From contig CANQYF010000007.1 in NCBI GenBank assembly GCA_947628075.1, positions 1 to 25,089 on the forward strand: DNA of 25,089 nucleotides, read 5' to 3'. The stretch is from an uncultured Bacilli bacterium (lineage in GTDB: Bacteria; Bacillota_I; Bacilli_A; RF39; UBA660). This document shows, piece after piece, positions 23,681-25,089 of this stretch; positions within the stretch are counted from its first letter, which is position 1; the number at the start of each line of letters is the position of its first letter. The notes under the pieces are model-generated. The model was given only the letters and a program-made list of their open reading frames with translations, ran no database searches and had not been told where the DNA came from. The position numbers were made by a program, and so were the translations under genes.

Positions 23681-23689
23681 TGATAAAAT
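23681..23689 (+). promoter_or_regulatory. Extended -10 promoter for rlmB
   Basis: TGATAAAAT lies 17 nt before the ATG at 23707, back to back with the minus-strand promoter. The -35 is poor. TAGGTGG provides the ribosome site. Confidence 0.5.
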
Positions 23690-23706
23690 AAATTTTAGGT
23701 GGTTAT

Positions 23707-24372
23707 ATGCTAGTATATGGAAAAAATGTTTTAAAGGAATTAGACTTTAAAAAGATAAAAAAAATATATGTTAGTAGTAATGAAATTATAACATACTTAA
23801 AGAAGAATAAATTAAAATATGAAATAGTGCCTAAAAATAGATTAGATAAAATGGTAAATGGTAATCATCAAGGCGTTGTAATAGATATCTTTGATTATGA
23901 TTACTATTCTCTTTCTGATATAACTGGTGATTTTGTGGTAATATTGGATCATTTAGAAGATCCCCATAATTTTGGCTCAATTATACGGACTTGTGAATGT
24001 GCTGGCATAAAAGAAATTATTATTCCTAAAGATCGCAGTGTTTTAGTTAATGATACGGTTGTTAAAGTAAGTGTAGGTGCTATTAATCATGTGAAGATAA
24101 TTTTAGTAAGTAATTTAGTTAATGCCATTAATAAATTAAAAGAAAAAGGTTATTTTATTTACGCAGCTGATATGCAAGGGGAAAACTATAGTGAAGTAAA
24201 TTATAATGATAAAAAAGCATTAGTTATTGGTAATGAAGGAAAAGGAATAAGTGAGATCGTCAGAAAAAATAGTGATGTTATCGTAAGTATTCCAATGAAA
24301 GGAAAAATAAATAGTTTAAATGCCGCAGTATCGGCAGCAATACTAATTTATGGAATGAATAAAAATGATTAA
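23707..24372 (+). CDS. rlmB: SpoU-family rRNA 2'-O-methyltransferase, RlmB/YacO type
   Basis: The product has 221 residues. It methylates a ribose 2'-OH in RNA, by analogy G2251 of 23S rRNA. A substrate-binding N-terminal domain has the usual start VYGKNVLKEL and HQGV (54-57). The knotted catalytic domain has motif 1 LDHLEDPHNFGSIIRT (80-95, Asn88 and Arg94), motif 2 VIGNEGKGIS (173-182, Glu177) and motif 3 IPMKGKINSLNAAVSAAI (195-212). It is slightly shorter than typical RlmB (about 245). The next gene, a SigH-type sigma factor, overlaps it by 8 nt. The order rlmB-(yacP)-sigH is conserved in Bacilli and supports RlmB over other SpoU proteins. Confidence 0.88.
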   Translation: MLVYGKNVLKELDFKKIKKIYVSSNEIITYLKKNKLKYEIVPKNRLDKMVNGNHQGVVIDIFDYDYYSLSDITGDFVVILDHLEDPHNFGSIIRTCECAGIKEIIIPKDRSVLVNDTVVKVSVGAINHVKIILVSNLVNAINKLKEKGYFIYAADMQGENYSEVNYNDKKALVIGNEGKGISEIVRKNSDVIVSIPMKGKINSLNAAVSAAILIYGMNKND

Positions 24373-24982
24373 TGAAGAAATAAATGATAGTGAACTTATA
24401 ATGCTTTATCGCGAAGATGATGAAAATGCCAAAAACTTAGCTTTTTATAAATATAAATTTATAATTGATATTTTGATTCGTAAATATCAAAGTTATTTAA
24501 AGAAATTAAATGTTGATTTTCAAGAGGTTTATAGCGAATGTACTATTGGCTTTAGTGATGCTTTAAGAAATTATCAAGATGAAAAAGAATCAAGTTTAGC
24601 AACATTTATTACCCTATGTGTGGAAAGAAGAATTTTAGGTTTAATTAGAAAATATAATCGTGATAAATATAAAAATCTTAATAATACTTATTCTTTGGAT
24701 TTTGAAATTAATAATGATGGGGCCAATCTTTTAGATATATTAAGTGATGAAGGTGAGTTTGATCCTTTAAATAGTATTACCGAAACGGAAACATATCGGG
24801 AATTAGTAGCTAAAATAAAAGATAGATTAACTACTAGAGAATATGAAGTTTTTTGTTTAATGTCACGCGGATTAAATTATAAGGAAATTGCGGAAATCCT
24901 AAAGGCTACTCCTAAACAAATTGATAATACAATGCAAAGAATAAAAAATAAGATTCGAATAATTTTAAAAAATGATAATTAA
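24365..24982 (+). CDS. sigH: SigH-type (Spo0H-like) RNA polymerase sigma factor
   Basis: The product has 205 residues of the sigma-70 family, with regions 2 and 4. Region 2 includes DFQEVYSECTIGFSDALRNY (about 51-70) and LATFITLCVERRILGLIRK. A variable linker contains NNTYSLDFEI and LLDILSDEGEFDPLN, close to the Spo0H pattern. Region 4 has LTTREYEVFCLMSRGLNYKEIA, then ILKATPKQIDNTMQRIKNKI as helix-turn-helix. Location just after rlmB also matches sigH in Bacillus, although yacP is absent here. SigH controls stationary-phase, sporulation or competence genes in relatives; its role here is not shown. The start codon overlaps the rlmB stop (ATGATTAA). Confidence 0.82.
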   Translation: MINEEINDSELIMLYREDDENAKNLAFYKYKFIIDILIRKYQSYLKKLNVDFQEVYSECTIGFSDALRNYQDEKESSLATFITLCVERRILGLIRKYNRDKYKNLNNTYSLDFEINNDGANLLDILSDEGEFDPLNSITETETYRELVAKIKDRLTTREYEVFCLMSRGLNYKEIAEILKATPKQIDNTMQRIKNKIRIILKNDN

Positions 24983-25008
24983 AGTTTGGTTATAAATCAA
25001 ACTTTTTT
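24981..25008 (+). terminator. Terminator after the rlmB-sigH operon
   Basis: AAAGTTTG (24981-24988) pairs with CAAACTTT (24998-25005) around a 9-nt loop, followed by T residues. Confidence 0.75.
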
Positions 25009-25013
25009 CTATC

Positions 25014-25084
25014 AGGATAAAGACATGAAAAATTTTAGTAAAGAGGATTAAAAGCCGAAAGTAAAAGGAATTTAATCCTTTTTT
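25014..25084 (+). promoter_or_regulatory. Possible leader with two alternative hairpins at window end
   Basis: AGGATTAAA (25044-25052) pairs perfectly with TTTAATCCT (25071-25079), running into a T tract. AAAAGGA (25063-25069) also pairs with TCCTTTT (25076-25082) and competes for the same 3' arm. Upstream, AGGA at 25014 precedes an 8-codon ORF (ATG 25025 to TAA 25051) whose end lies in the first arm. It could be an attenuator or a plain terminator; the window ends before any gene it might control. Confidence 0.35.
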
Positions 25085-25089
25085 GACGA

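Overview
The window is about 25 kb of very AT-rich DNA with densely packed short operons, all on the + strand except two genes near the right end. UGA and UAG both end genes here (UGA after the flavin reductase-like gene, UAG after the ABC-2 permease) and Trp is UGG, so the standard bacterial code applies, not the Mycoplasma code. AT richness, purine-rich ribosome sites, TTGACA/TATAAT promoters, a bile salt hydrolase, collagen-like (GXY) proteins and the order rlmB then a SigH-type sigma factor suggest a gut-dwelling low-GC Firmicute, probably of the Bacilli/Erysipelotrichia/RF39-like group. The exact lineage is inference.

Left end (1-2853): two membrane-anchored XRE regulators share an 84-residue N-terminal head that is identical in protein, with only six silent DNA differences. 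Their tails are unrelated. Between them lies a full-length BRO-N (phage antirepressor-type) gene broken by one amber codon exactly where a Trp is expected. This is the most accessory-looking part of the window.

2860-5881: a choloylglycine hydrolase with its own extended -10 promoter, a collagen-like surface or spore-coat-type gene cut in two by one in-frame TAA with a ribosome site built into the codons before it, a small membrane protein, and a flavin reductase-like protein. 5928-8794: a consensus promoter drives a GT-C glycosyltransferase, a polyisoprenyl-phosphate GT2 and a GtrA-type flippase, a three-component system for glycosylating surface polymers. 8801-10232: an ECF sigma factor overlapping its zinc-finger membrane anti-sigma factor. 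10265-13438: a short FNT-family channel, a membrane-fused glycerophosphodiester phosphodiesterase and an MmcQ/YjbR protein.

13451-21680: a membrane-anchored propeller-like lipidless surface protein, a DUF1003 protein with a NatA/NatB-type ABC exporter, an EndA-like membrane-anchored nuclease with almost no leader, and a two-gene heterodimeric ABC exporter with one degenerate ATP site. A bidirectional terminator separates this from two minus-strand genes: an HTH-metallophosphoesterase fusion and a YtqA/YhcC-type radical SAM protein. The right end is the housekeeping pair rlmB and sigH-like, a terminator, and a small hairpin region with two alternative folds at the window edge.

I do not see a clearly new defence or mobile system. 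The items most worth following up are the swapped-tail XRE pair around a broken BRO-N gene, the interrupted collagen-like gene, and the HTH-phosphoesterase fusion.
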